DNA of 64,000 bases, from contig NC_067132.1 in NCBI RefSeq assembly GCF_021347895.1, positions 13,384,995 through 13,448,994 of the forward strand. Reading direction: 5' to 3'. The notes under the pieces were generated by a model that searched no databases, was not told the DNA's origin, and saw nothing but the letters and a program-made list of their open reading frames with translations. Positions 36,578-49,596 of this stretch are shown in pieces. Made by a program: the position numbers and the translations under genes. Within the stretch, counting starts at the first letter, position 1. The number at the start of each line of letters is the position of its first letter. This DNA comes from Acanthochromis polyacanthus (Eukaryota; Chordata; Actinopteri; Pomacentridae).

Positions 36578-36690
36578 ATCTGAAGATGTCAGAAGACTTC
36601 TTCCCAACACATGTTGTCTTTTTAGTGTAGTTCATTTCAGTCACACTGTACTAAAACTTCTCCACCGGTTTGCTAACATTCAGTATTTGG

Positions 36691-36696
36691 AATAAA
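36691..36696 (+). terminator. ngdn: ngdn polyadenylation signal
   Basis: AATAAA lies 114 bp after the ngdn stop codon, followed by a T/G-rich stretch. No better candidate is nearby. Confidence 0.7.
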
Positions 36697-37282
36697 CATC
36701 TACTGTTGACTCTTTGATTTGCACGGCACACTCACTTATTACCATTAGAGGGCAGTCATGTTGCCCTCATGTTAGAGGTACCAATTAAGACTTTGGAATG
36801 TTGAAAGAATTTCAACATTCCTCTCCTTCTTTTGGACTAATTAACCCCCTGTGAGAGCTGTGATAATGTAGAGAAAAAAATGTAGTGAAACACACTGAGA
36901 TCTTAAACTGAACCCATTCCAGATCTCTAGAGAGCTGCTGGATAAACAGCCAGATGTTGGTGAGGCACACTTCATTACTTAAGTAAACTCAGCTTGCGAA
37001 TGGATGACTATAGGCCTTTTAATGTCACAGTAAGGGATGCACTAAAAATGTTTGAACGTGTGCAGCTTGGTCAGTGTATTATTTCAAGTAACATTAAAAC
37101 GTTGAAGGTGTGGCGTTGTTTCGTTCCAGATTTCTATGATCTCACTTTTTATTCGATACTAAATGATTCATTCTAAAAAGATGAACACATCTGTTCTTCA
37201 CTAGGGGTCCAACAAAAATATGTCTAATCACCACTTGTTACTCAGAACAAACTCAGACACGGTTTCATTTTTACACAATGTC

Positions 37283-37288
37283 TTTATT
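37283..37288 (-). terminator. pabpn1: pabpn1 polyadenylation signal
   Basis: AATAAA on the minus strand lies about 520 bp after the proposed pabpn1 stop at 37809. It would end the transcript near 37.26 kb, about 0.56 kb from the ngdn end on the opposite strand. Confidence 0.5.
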
Positions 37289-37808
37289 TTTTTTTTTCCT
37301 AATTACAGACTCATGGGTTAAAAATAAAAATAAAAAAAGCAAAACATTTGTTCAAACCCACTCCCCCTTTTCAAAAAGAAGAAAAAAAAAAAGGTCTCCA
37401 CACAAATCCCACCCCTGACTTTCCCCGCCCTAAAATAACAGCTCCGGCCCACTCCTTTTTTAAAATTTTAATTAATAATCAATGCTGTTAGCTCATCAGC
37501 CTTCCTCAGACAAGCCGTGACTGCACTGCGCGTCGTCAGAGAAAGGGGGCACCTTAAGGTCCGCACTGTACACCCCAAAAAACACCCTCGTCTCTGGTCC
37601 TGCCTTCCTCACTCTCACGCAAACTTGCCTGCCTGCCACTCAGCTATGTTGGCTTCAGCTCTCTGTATATAAATCATGTGTTGGGTTGGCTGCCTGTTTA
37701 GTGCCATCTGTACTGCAGTGTGTGTGTGTCGACAATGTGTGTGTATGTGCACGTCTGTGTGTGTGTCTGTGTGAGAGATTTGACGTGTGAAAAGGACTAA
37801 AAGCATCA

Positions 37809-38004
37809 TCAGCGTTTGCTGTTGTAGTAAATGCCCCCAGCGGCGGGCCTGTGGTCGCCCTGCCCCCCTCCCCCGCCCCCCCACACCGACAGGATGGGGT
37901 GAGTGTGCATAGCGGGAGCAGAGAGAGAGAGAGATGCTGCGGAGACAGTGGGGGGGGCCGGCGCCACCTGGGGAGGGGTTGTCAGCCTCCACTGGTCCTG
38001 AAAC
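37809..38004 (-). CDS. pabpn1: Proposed terminal coding exon of pabpn1
   Basis: Exon 6 ends in phase 2 (AG|GTGAGC). The acceptor CGTTTCAG|G completes an Arg codon, then opens 64 further codons ([18 protein letters not shown]... to GGIYYNSKR) ending in TGA at 37809. A poly(A) signal follows. The phase match, splice site, same strand and lack of any other host gene support it. It does not resemble the short mammalian tail (RATSWYSPY), and I found no exon for that tail between 38.0 and 43.6 kb. It could instead be an alternative isoform end. Confidence 0.55.
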
Positions 38005-41000
38005 CTGAAACGACAAGAAGTGGTCTAATATACAGAGAGAGGAGGGGGGAGGGAGGGAGGGAGGGGAGAGACGGGAGACAAGGTGCACAGAAGGGGGAGG
38101 AGATGGAGGGAGGGGTTGCATGGAAAATAAAAAGAATAAAATAAACTGATGCGTTTGAAAAGGATTGAAAAAAGAAAAAAAAAAAAAAAAAGAGTGGTGG
38201 CCATGCCAGAGTTGGAGTATGGAGCGGTGAGGACATGGCAGCAAAAAAAACCAAAAAAAACCCACCCAGGAGACAAAAAAAGAAAAAAAACAAAAGAAAA
38301 GGTATTATACAGGTAAAATCCCACTGAAAACTGAAGGTCCATCACTGTCCAGAGATCAGCGGACAGCCAGAAACAATTAAAGGTAGGAGGAGGAAGACAA
38401 AGCATGAGTTAGAAGATGCAGGGAGGGTAAAAGGAGGGCGAGAGAGGGGCAGAGAACGGCAGACACAAAAGGGGTTGAGAGGGGGTGGGGAGGTAATGAT
38501 ATACTCCAAACCACAAACTTAACACAACAAACACTCCATAGCTAGTGGAAGCTTCACATATGTATGCTACATTAAAGAACAAAAGTAATGGACAGTATTT
38601 TTTTCCCTCTCTTCCTCGTTGCTGCTGTTTTTTGTTTTTTTCCCTCTTTCCTTTTGGTGGTGGTGGTGGTGGTGGTGGTGGTGGAGGGTGAGTGGGTGGG
38701 CTGTGTTGGTGATGGTGTGAAAGCAGGAGGTCACAGCCAGATCAAAGGAGACACATCTGCAGCCTGAGATACCATCATCTTCTCCCGTCCCTACCCCCTC
38801 GACAGAAAAAAAACAAACAAAAAAAAAAACCAAAGAAACCTGCCACCGTGTTCTCCCCCCAAACGTATACCTTACCAGGGGTGACCGCATCAACCTCTGC
38901 ATCAACACGCACGTTCACACACAATCTCACACTGCGGCCAGTCAGTCTCTCTGTCCAGGAGGAGTGTTTTGGGGGTTTGTTTTTTTTTTTTCCTTTTTTG
39001 TCTTTTTTTTCTCTCTTCTGGGGTTTTCTTCTTTTATTGTTGGGGAACAGGGGAGGACTCTCTTTCATATTGTGTGTGTGTGTAATTTTTTCTTTTTTTT
39101 ACGGGAACAGAGAGGGGGAGAGGGTTGATAGTAAGGGAGTATTGGGGAGGGGGAGGAGGGTGTTTAGTAAGGGGAATACCACGATGTTGTTCGCCCTCGG
39201 CCCCTGGAAAAGAGAGAGAAAAAGAGGGTGAGTTTTTTTCTGTTTGGCTTAAGAAGACGGACACCAATTTCCTGGTGTGATAAGATATAATATAAATATG
39301 CGTGTGTGTGTGTGTGTGATTGTGGGCAGAGAACGGGTCAGAATTTCAGTCCTAGACATAAACTGACTGGGGAAAGAATGGATTTATTTGTAAAAAAACG
39401 GAAAAAACAGCGTGTTTAGGACAGTGTTCACAGATCGCTAAATAGACATACCATCTTAACGGTATTGTGCCTTTGATCTTACGAGGTGTCGCGCTACAAT
39501 CTGGAAGAATAAATAGACTGGAGTGGTGAAAGAAGCTGAAAGCAGCTTTGTCAGGAGAGGAAAAGTGTTTAATTTCCAGATATTAGGATAAAATGATTAG
39601 TGTGTGGGCAGTGAGGGGACAGCAAAGGCACGCTCTCTCCCTCTTTCTCTCTCTCTCTGTCTCTCTTGTGCGAGAGTCGCCTCTGGGGTCGCTGTGGGGA
39701 AAGACCTTGAGGACAAACAGCACCACACATATACCCCCAGCAAGACAGTGCACACACACATGCATACATACACGGACACACACGCAATTCGGGGGACAAG
39801 ACTCACAACTGCACACTCAAAAGCCAGGTAGCAGCAAGCCTCTCGCACCACGCCGTCTCCAGTTTCTCACAGATACACCGCACTCAGTGGCGACAAACAT
39901 TGGAAAAAAAAAAGAAAGGGCCACACTGGGATTGAAAGTCCAGCGGTTGCTAGGTTAGATGCTGAGATCAGGCTGCAGTAATGAACCCTCGTTTCTGGGA
40001 GTGAAGCTGAAACTGAGTCGGAGGGTGTGTATGTGTTGCGTGAGTGGCGGTTCATGTACATGCAAGGAGACAAACAGCACAAAAAAAAAACAAAACAAAG
40101 AGGTTCTTCCACATCATGGGTACAGTCTGTGTCGGCAGCATCTTGGCATTTCACCGTACCAGCTTGGGAAGATGACAACAATGAGAGGCTAATTTCTTGA
40201 GTGCATGTTAACATGAATTATAGTCGTTGCTCGCTGGCTTTCAGTCAAGGTGGAAGGACTTTCAGGTGCTGGACAAATACCACTCTTTGGCTTTCTTGTC
40301 CTTTAATGCTATTAAATTCTGGCAGATGAGACTCTCTGCTTAGAACACTTGCCAAAGCCTTGTTAAAACTTCACTTGTTACGAAACAAAGCCAATCGAAA
40401 CGCACATATCACTTGGACTGCAATTCCACACTCGCAGCCAAAGCGTTGTGAAATCTTCCCAAGCTCACAACAGGTCGATGCAAAGATTATGACCTGACCA
40501 CAAGTTTGTGTTCACTCTGGATTCTTTCCCTACAGTAAGACAAGGGGCCAGTGAAACGTGTTATTTGGTTCAGATCGCGGCCTGATTCTGCTCAACTCCG
40601 GCAGTCTTAAATAGACCAGTGATGAATTCCTGTTGTAGCAACCAGACAGCTCTTCTGCTCTCCACTGCACCAAGTGATCAAGGCCAGTTCAAGTGGAACA
40701 ACTCTTTGCATGCTAATCTCTGTGGGCGATTTTTACATATTAACCAAAGCTCTCAGATGAGAAGACACACACAACAAATTTATCAGCAAAACCCCCGCAA
40801 AAAGTGTGTTCTCTTTGGTTTTGAGTACAATTGTTGCAGTCAAAAGGCTACAAGTGACCACAATCATCTGACTAAATACAGATAACAGAATTAAAAGCTG
40901 GGACTGCTAATATGTAAACTCTTTTACAGGAACTTTTGAGATTACTGGGTGTTTTTGCTATTCTGCAGGATAAATGTGACTTCATTGCTTCTTTCCTACA

Positions 41001-44000
41001 CACACAAACCAATACACTAACTTTAAACTTTTCAAGTCCAAGCAAGTAACACTTAAGGGCCCTTTTCACATTTCCCAAATTGTAGTAAGTACCTTAGCTA
41101 GTGAACTCCCCATTCGGATCAGTACATTAAACTTGTGGACTCTTGATTTAATATCAAACCCCCTCAGCTTCTCCTCAGTCTTTGTGTGCCCTGTCCTTCA
41201 ACACGGGCCAAATCCCAGTGAGTAAACTGGCGGGGTTAGGGTTTCTTGGTATGTGTGGGAGTGGCCCAGTAAGTACACAGACTGATTAGAGAGATTCTGA
41301 CCTTGAGGTTCAGACGCTTTCCTCACACAAAGGAATGAATAGAGATGTAACGCTTTCTTGTGGGTATTTAAAGACAGCCTGGCTGAAATGGGCATTCCTT
41401 GTCCAAATACTCAAATCAAGAGCAAAAAAAGAAACAAGAGAAACTCATGATAAAATGGACTAAACGCTGGCTTGTCAGAAGAAGTCGCCAAGCTGATTAA
41501 TTGTTGCAGAACACGTTAGACATTAAGTATTAAACAAGAGCCAAACCCCAGATGCTATCAGAATCTCTCAGTCTTAAATCTTAGTGCATGTGTGAGGAAG
41601 TTGGCATGCTGAGCAACACATTCTGCAGAACACCTCCTCTCCCAGCCTCAACAGAAAAAAAAAAAAAAAAAACAGATAGCTCCACAGACAGAGCTCCACC
41701 ATGGGGCCTCCATGGAGTTCCTTTGTAAGCATTGAAAAAGCAAGGCCACAAATACTAACCAAAGCTTACATAAAGACACACCAGGAGATGTTGTGAATTA
41801 TACCCCGAATGACCTGTCACCAGTTTTGCATCATCTGAATTAAAGAAACCTTGCATCTTTTGGTTAAAAGGCAGTTACAAAAAGCTTAATCACATACTCT
41901 AAACACTCAGTTTGCAATGACAAAGCACTCAACAAAGACTCAGAGGACGCCACAGCAGAGCTCTGCAGTGAAGAACATCTGTCTGATTTCACAAATACTG
42001 TGTGCAGAGAGTTGCAAAAATCCCACTGCACAACACTCAGATCACCACCAGGCTTATTCCACTTGTTTCACATGGATCCCTATGATGGTTTAACCTGCTC
42101 TATCAAAACACCACAACCACCATAATGTTGTCCAGCCGCAGCAGATTTTGACTTTACTCTGGATGAGATGCAGCAACAAACACCAAACTGACAAATATCG
42201 CTGTAAAACGCCGCTATGCTTCAGGTGACTGTACAAATCATCACACTGTGCAAACCTCTCAGTTATGCAAAGTTATTGGCATCCTCCCAGCTCTCCATCA
42301 TGAAAAACATCAAGTGTAGGTGCTGCAGCCTTGCACCAGTACCTTTCCGTTACCATTAAGTTTGCAGAAATTGCATTGGCACCGACCCAAACACCGCTCC
42401 GACTTACAGAGTGCACGTACAGCCTGGGAAGCATAAACTGTGTCATGAGTCTGTTGGGCTGCATTGAAATGGTCATGTGTGATGTGGCATGCCATGGAGC
42501 CCTCAGTCCCACAGCTGATGTAATGTGGTTTCTACCCTAGCTGCATTGTATGTTTGTGTACCTGTGTCTCATTCACAGCTTCTAATGCAGTCTCTGGTCA
42601 AAAAAAGCCTGATATTATCCAAGGATACAAATTAGAATTTATTTCATGTTGAGGTAGTCGTAGCGAAGAATTACAACTGATGTTCAAGTACATATCACAA
42701 TGAAATATGCTTTTGACTTTAATGAATTTCATAAAGCTCGTAGCTGCAGCAACAGTTACACACTACAGACAGATGTCAGAGTTACTAATGGATGTGTGAC
42801 GACCTTTGGAAATCCCATCAGCACGGAAAATGTTTTGCTTGCTCTCATTCTATGCTTTCCTCCTCAATACTAACGGATCATTAGTACAGAAAAATACTTA
42901 TCTCATGTCCAAATTTAGCCAAATCCAGTTTATTTCATGCTTCTATTTAAAAAAAAACAAACAAAAAAAAACACGCTTTTTCCTACTTCATGCTACCCCT
43001 GACGACAAAAGGAAAAAAAACGGACAACAATTTGCGTCGCCTCAGAGCGATGTGATGAATGTCTCAGCCAGCATATTCTGGATAAGGAACTGAAAAATGA
43101 CACCAAGTAATTGATGGCCTGAAGTCTCGAGCTTACTTAAAATGAGCTAAAACTGTCCAGTTCATGGCTTATGATTCCCGTCTCATTATTTTTTTGCAGG
43201 TTTTCCTTTCAAGTGTGACAAGTTGACACTAACAGTGATTCTTTTAACAGGGTCGCCTCTCCTAACCTTGATGTTCAGATCACCAAATCCAAAGCAGTAC
43301 AAAGAGAGAACAGTGGTAACCCTGGGTACCATTGAAATATGACTTCAATTTTCTGTCCAGTTTTCTTTTTCTATAATTCCAACATCACCGCTCTGTACTA
43401 CAAAAAAACTAAATACATTTCTTTGTTCCAAAGCAGCTTCCAACTCTGGCTGGTCATGACGGTCGTCCTGTGCTGCCTGTCCTTTCAGTGCAAACACAGT
43501 GACTGGGATGCAGTGCATGCAGGTCATGTGTTCTCCCCAGGTGTCAGAAGTGAGAGGTCTCGGCATCAGCTCACCTGAAGGCCCGTCCTCTGCCTCTGGG
43601 TGGTGTGTAACCACTGTAGTAGCGTGCACGTGACGTGAAGCTTCCTCCCCGTGATCGGAACCGAGCTCGTGGAAAGCCGCGGTCTGTGGTGCTGATGCCC
43701 GGTCTGTTTGTTCTCTTAGCGCCCACCTGAGGACAAGAAACAGTCACGTAAACAACAACAATTCAGACTGCCCATCTTATGCATTTTTAAAATTACACAA
43801 ATCCATTCAAGTCAGAATCCAAACATCTTCCAAAAAACTGTCCTTTTACTTTGGAAATCTAACACCTGCTTAGCTTTCTATAGTTGACTGTATAGCACAG
43901 AACATAAGGAACCCAAAACATAAACCCCTTCCATTTAAACTTGCAAGTCTCACTATGCAGAAAACCTAAAACGGGAAGGCATAAACAGGCCACCACAGAG

Positions 44001-46817
44001 GTTTTTCTTGGGTCCAGCAGTAAGAATCAAAGTCAGACACTAATCAATTATTTTTATAAGACCATTTAGTAAATACATGCCCACTCAGCCAATCAGGAGA
44101 AACGTACTGAACGTATCCAGAGTGATTTCAGCTAAATTTAGTCAACAGTAGAAAACAGTAACCCTTTTTTTTGTAGTAATCATGAAGTATTATCCCATTT
44201 AGTTCATTTTGTAAATGTGCCCAGTATTCTGAGTTGGACAATTCATGATGATTCAGCCACAGTTTATGATCGCATGGAGTCATCATATTTTTGCTACCAA
44301 TTAGGATAAAAATTCACTGTCACATTGCCCCTTTCCTCTTTACTGATCAAACTGACTTACTTTTCTTGCCATACTGATCAACAGCCTCTAAGAATTTAAC
44401 GTGAAAATGTTCAAGCTGCACTTCAACAAGAGGCTGAAAATCTAAACGGGTAAACATTTGAAAATCTCTTACCTTTATCTGCCTTCCTCTGAAAAGAGAC
44501 TCATCCAAAGCCATGGCTGTCCTTACAGACTCCTTGTCTGCAAACTCAATATAGGCAAACCTGCAGGACAACAAAGAACCACTCAGCTACAGAAGTACTC
44601 AAAATAAACACCAGTATTATGAGTTGTTATACAACAACTGATTACTAAAGACACCTGACCTTCTACAGATCAACATAATTCGTATACAACTCAAGTCGTT
44701 TCTACTAAGAGTTAATGCAGCGTTTATATGGAAGATTCTAAACTGACAGCAACAGAAACCATCTTTTATGTTTGCTGAAATGAAGGAAAAGTATGTTCAA
44801 ACACTCATTTGATGTAGCCCTGACTTTTGTAAACAAAAGCAATCAAATTTAACCTTCAATGTTAACTGAAAGTTTGGAAAGGCTTCAGTACTTGTGTTTT
44901 TCCTTAATGAAAACTATCCATATGTTCTTTTGTGTGATACATTTACAGGTTACCTCTCGTCCACCTCACAGTGAAAAGGCAAAGCATAACGTTGGTTTTT
45001 ACCCCTTTGGATGCCCTGTGTATTTGTCACACAGGATGGTGACTCTGTTTACTGAACCGCAGCCATGAAAGTGAGCCTCAAGCTCTTCTGCCGTGGCACC
45101 ATAGTCCACCTGAAGATAGAAAGGTTAAACATCAAAACATGGCCATCACCAATGCCTAGACTCTTAAGAACAAACCATAGTGACATCAAGTGCCCCTGCC
45201 AAGTCATATTAATTCAAATATATATATGCAACTTTAAGCTTCTTTGATATGAAAACACAGTATGTGTATTTAAGGAGAGACACAGAACCAGTTCAGAAGT
45301 CTTTCATAAACTGACTAAAAATACTTTTAGAAATTTTTCTAGATTACTTCTAAATGTAGAACATAACAGTTTTATGAACATTAACCCATTTATATCTGCT
45401 GGTGTGGGTAGTGTTTTACAAGTCAGCTAGCAACTAGACAGAGCAATAAAAGGCATGATCTGTGATATCAGATTGCTGGAAAATCAAATTTGTAGTTGGT
45501 GAAATTTCTTGAAAACTAGAATGTGTCTGTGTGCGAAGAGCATCAGTGGGGGAGGCTATCAAAAGACTAAAAACAGACCTCCAGACTGAGATTAGAGACA
45601 CTGCATAAAACAAGTGTTGCCTTGGTGCTTGACCGGTTCACAGCTTTATGGTGGAGTAGCATAAAGAGAGCACTAAATACTGCCCTTGGGACTCATTTTC
45701 CAGTAAGATAGTGAGGTAACCTTAACGGTTAAGCAACCAAGTAATTAAATTAGTCATGTAAAGCATCTCTAGAATACCCTAAAGTGAAAGTGGATACTTA
45801 AAAACAAATACAAAAAGTCCTGGAGTAATAAAAGCCAAAATGTAATCCAGTATTTGTTGCACGGCAGACCAAAGGCACAAAGCAGATCTCCATCTATGAA
45901 CTCAGAAAGTAGAAGTTTATCTGGTGGCCAAACACATAAAATCTGAAAACTCCATAAGTGAGATATGCACTGTACATTATGGTACAGTGTCAGCACATTT
46001 CTTCCTTAAACTGAGCATTTTTCTCCGGTGTCATCTCTAAATAAAACACTACAACGAGAGACAACACATAATGTGGCCAAAATAGCATCAGTGTGAGACA
46101 ACAAACAGAGTTACTCACATTTCCGACATAAATAGACCTGCCATCTGCTTCCATCTTTTCCTCGATGGACATGATGACGGGGCCAACTGCACAGAGGAGA
46201 AAGGTGGCAGAACAAACAAACATGAACATCAAAATATTTCATGAAAGGACAAGCATGGAGGAGTGGTTTAACAAGTACATGTCTAAAGACCACATTAAAT
46301 TTCACTAAATTAAAATTTGAGCTGTTTAGACGCCATTTCCTATGTACTGCATAATGGTGTTCATTCATTCTTTCTGTCTGTACAACAAATCTATTGCTTG
46401 CTTTGTGGGTTCAAGATTTAGAACGACCCTTTTCTCTTTTGCACATCAGTCTTAAAAGAGCCGTTAAGGAGATTTTTGTCGCAGTTGTTCAATTAATATA
46501 CAGTACAAGTAAAATGCTTTTAAGAAACCAACTCATGCACCAGTTACTGAAAGAAATGACCTTTTTGCAGCATTAAACTAACTTTTAAATCAACTTTTCA
46601 ACCCTACTCAACCAAATCATGAACTAATCTAATAACCAAGTAATAAACGACCCATATTGTAATGTACATTTTAAAGTTAACTTGATAGATTGCAATAAAT
46701 AAATTATTGTGTAAGAATGTTTCCCCTGAGTGGGCACAAACCTTAGACCTTATATTATTGTGGTGTCTTCCTTCACTGGGTAATTTGACAGTAGAACAAG
46801 ATAGGAAATGTTAACAG

Positions 46818-46848
<31 letters not shown>

Positions 46849-49596
46849 AGGAGAATAGAGCTGGTTTATAAAAAAAAAGCAAACACACCTGGTGGGGGCT
46901 GAGATTCATCTGTTTTTCCACCTCGTTCTGTAGCTCCTTCAGCTTCTCTGCCTCTTCCTCCATCTCTCTCACCCGCGCTTTGATTGCCTCCAGCTCCTGC
47001 AACACAAACACACATTTCATCAGAGCCGTCAGTCCATCATGTGCACAACTCACCATCACATTAATCACCAGTGACATAGTCAGAAATCGTGAATGACTGT
47101 TAAGCTGTGTGAATAAGTTCCTACCAACTAACAAATCATACATTAAAAAAATAATAATTAACAAAATGCCGCCATAACACTGCTCTGAAAACCTTGACTG
47201 GTGAGGATGGCAGAGTAGCAAGAATATGCTGAATTTGTGTAAGTAATGCGTTGATATCGTAATATAACATCACACTAAAAAGATGCAACTATATGCTTTG
47301 TTTCTGCCTGAAATGGAATAACATACACACTCAGACTACTTTCTTTTAAAAATGTACTGTCTGACTGGTCGTGCATCTTTACTATGGTTACACAAACTCA
47401 TATCTTGCACATTACTGCCTAAATTTGGCTGCAGTTGCCTCCAAAATCTTAAAAGTGGCCCCTAAAGCCATTTAAAAGAGCATCTTCAGGCCAAGACACA
47501 CTTGAACATCCTTTAGAACACAAGGGATACAAATTAAAGTTATGAATTGATGCAAGTTGCTCAGTTTTACACATAGTAAGTCACTTTTCCATTAGCATAA
47601 AGCCGCCGTTCAGAAACAGCATTTATAAGGAAGACAAGTAAAAACATTTATGATCACAAGTAATTGGTAATCGGTACCATTTAGGCTGCCCATTATGTAT
47701 AAATAAAAGCACTGACAACAAAAACATGCATATTTCTCTCTGTCAAACACAATATTTGTGGCTGTGAGATTTGAAGAGGACATATTGGCCTCACGCACCT
47801 TACAATAGCCATTTGTCTTTTTTTAAATTATTATTTTGACACTCCACAATCACTATGAAGAAAATTGATTTGTTGCTGCTGCTATACAGTCAAAATTCGA
47901 GACAGCAAGGCTGGCACCGTTATTTGAATCGATGGCTACCACGGACTCTGTGGTCAGAAGAAAGAAATCAAAAGCCACAAAACCAATAGAGCCAAAATAA
48001 TTAAATATTTCCACGCTGAACACTGGGATGGCTGTGTCCTCACGTGGGAGCGGACCCTCCTGTCTGACAGTGGTGCACTGCAGCACAGTGGGAGTCACTC
48101 CAGCTCAGTCCAGGGCTATTGCCTACGCCGACAGGATTTGGAATATAAAAGCTCTTTGTACAACTGGGTGCAGTGACACAGGCCGACCATATTAAATTCA
48201 GATCTTCTCACCACAGGGGAATAAAGGTGCAGTGACGCTATTAGGACCATCTGTCCCCTTTGCATCCATGGGTCTGATAATCTGTCACACCACACATCAA
48301 CAACCTTTACACCATCATGCATGTGGAGGTGAAGCACTGCCGATATCAACCACCCAGCACTGACACGTTGTGACCACAATTTTTTTGTCGCATATTCAGT
48401 GCAAGCTCTTTCACTCCCCTCCCTTTCCATCTTCTCCTTGCTCCAGCAAAAACAGTGAAGGATGCAAACCCAGCCCCTCAAATACCGCAGCCCCCTTTCT
48501 TCTGCGTTGTTTGGTCTTACAGCCAGACAACCCCCTCAAAAACCCACCTGGCCATGCTATGCAGACACCACCTGGGAACATGCACCAGTGTGCCAGTGAT
48601 GGAAAAAAATTAGGCCGACTCACGCAGACTGTGCATCTACGGCCATCAAATAAGATTCAACGGCGTTATTTCCCGCTGATGCATGTTGCTACCCGTCGTC
48701 GTTCAATCCAGACGACAGTGCTGGTCAGGTGCACGTCTGCCACCTCCACCCTAGCTTTGTTAAAATCGGCTAGCTTGTTAGCCAGCCAAAACCCTCGTTG
48801 TCCCATGGTAATAAATACAGCTAGCGGGCTAATAGTAATTAGCCCCGTGAGCTTAGGGTGCAAATGCCGCAGTTTATCTCGTGATTACTGCCGACAGGTC
48901 CGCTAGTCATTTTAGCTCGCAGCAAGCTAACGTTAGCCTGCTGCCGCTCGGTCATTTGCATGTGCACACACACCGGCGCTGAAAATGCAGCAGCCGCCAG
49001 CGTAGCGTTAAACGCAAAGGGAATAAAAGACTTCATTACCGTTAGCAGGTCGCCTTCTTAAGGACGTAGACTCGCACAACGGGGGCTAATGGCGGCGGCC
49101 TGTCCTACCCTCGCCCCTAACTGTCTCCTGCATCTCCGTCTCGCATTTTTTTGCGACAAGGATTGCCCCCCGCAACGGCTGGAGCTGCTCCCTGGCGCAG
49201 AGAAACTGGCGTCGCTGTTGCGCCAATATGGCTGCCGACATCACGCATGTCACCACCCATTTCTACTGCACTGCGTGAACCACAATGGCGGTTAATATCG
49301 ACCTGGCGATAGCAGTAACGCACACGGCATGTGACCCGAGATTTGTGAGAGAGAAAAACCTACAAATTGGTTGCCTGCATTCACAAACTACTCCGATTTG
49401 GTCACAACATGTCTTGGTATTCATGTGGGTTCTCACTGCTGAAACAATGCCCTTCACTTACCGGGTCTTCAATTGCGGCCTCTCCCTCTTCTAACCCCGG
49501 TTCTTCGTCACCAACACCCGGGTCTTCCAGCTCGGGATGTCCGGGGTCTGAATCTAGTAGGGATTCCTCCGCCAGTCCGTTACCGAACTCCGCCAT
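37809..49596 (-). CDS. pabpn1: Nuclear poly(A)-binding protein 1 (PABPN1)
   Basis: Exons: 49596-49462, 46996-46889, 46186-46119, 45109-45003, 44560-44473, 43726-43575 and a proposed last exon 38004-37809. Exon 1 encodes the acidic tail MAEFGNGL...AIEDP without a polyalanine tract. Exon 2 encodes the coiled coil ([20 protein letters not shown]). Exons 3-5 encode the single RRM with RNP2 SIYVGN and RNP1 KGFAYIEF. Exon 6 encodes the arginine/glycine-rich tail ending [15 protein letters not shown]1 binds poly(A) in the nucleus, stimulates poly(A) polymerase and controls tail length. Exon 2 (108 nt) ends in phase 0 but exon 3 needs phase 1. One more C in the C5 run (46894-46898) would give the family motif SPPP and restore the frame. 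With that base the coding length is 855 nt (284 residues). Identity of exons 1-6 is near certain; the last exon is less so. Confidence 0.92.
38005..43574 (-). other. pabpn1: Terminal intron of pabpn1
   Basis: About 5.6 kb with donor CTTCAG|GTGAGC and acceptor GTTTCAG|G. It contains A-rich and GA-rich tracts in the sense strand (about 38620-38650 and 38970-39030), a GGT repeat on the plus strand, and CA/CT tracts near 39.3-39.8 kb. From 40 to 43.5 kb it is unique-looking with no supported gene. If retained, translation stops at once (AGG TGA). Confidence 0.5.
38656..38684 (+). repeat. (GGT)n microsatellite
   Basis: About nine to ten GGT units inside the pabpn1 terminal intron. Confidence 0.85.
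46821..46848 (+). repeat. Poly(G) homopolymer, 28 bases
   Basis: An uninterrupted run of 28 G sits in intron 2 of pabpn1. It reads C28 in the transcript, beginning about 40 nt after the exon 2 donor. Its length is probably not exact in the assembly. Confidence 0.9.
46997..49461 (-). other. pabpn1: pabpn1 intron 1
   Basis: No element ends or RNA genes recognised. A 178-codon plus-strand frame (48370-48906) is not supported as a gene. The part near 48.9-49.3 kb is GC-richer, continuous with the promoter-side CpG region. Confidence 0.45.

Noticed and set aside
38028..38130. Purine-rich tract as a regulatory module
   Set aside because: GGGA/GGAG simple-sequence drift next to the pabpn1 last exon; as transcript it is mainly the pyrimidine tract before the acceptor.
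48370..48906. 178-codon plus-strand open frame in pabpn1 intron 1
   Set aside because: No domain, Ser/Pro/Arg scatter typical of chance frames, no splice partners or poly(A) context. It lies in GC-richer intron sequence.
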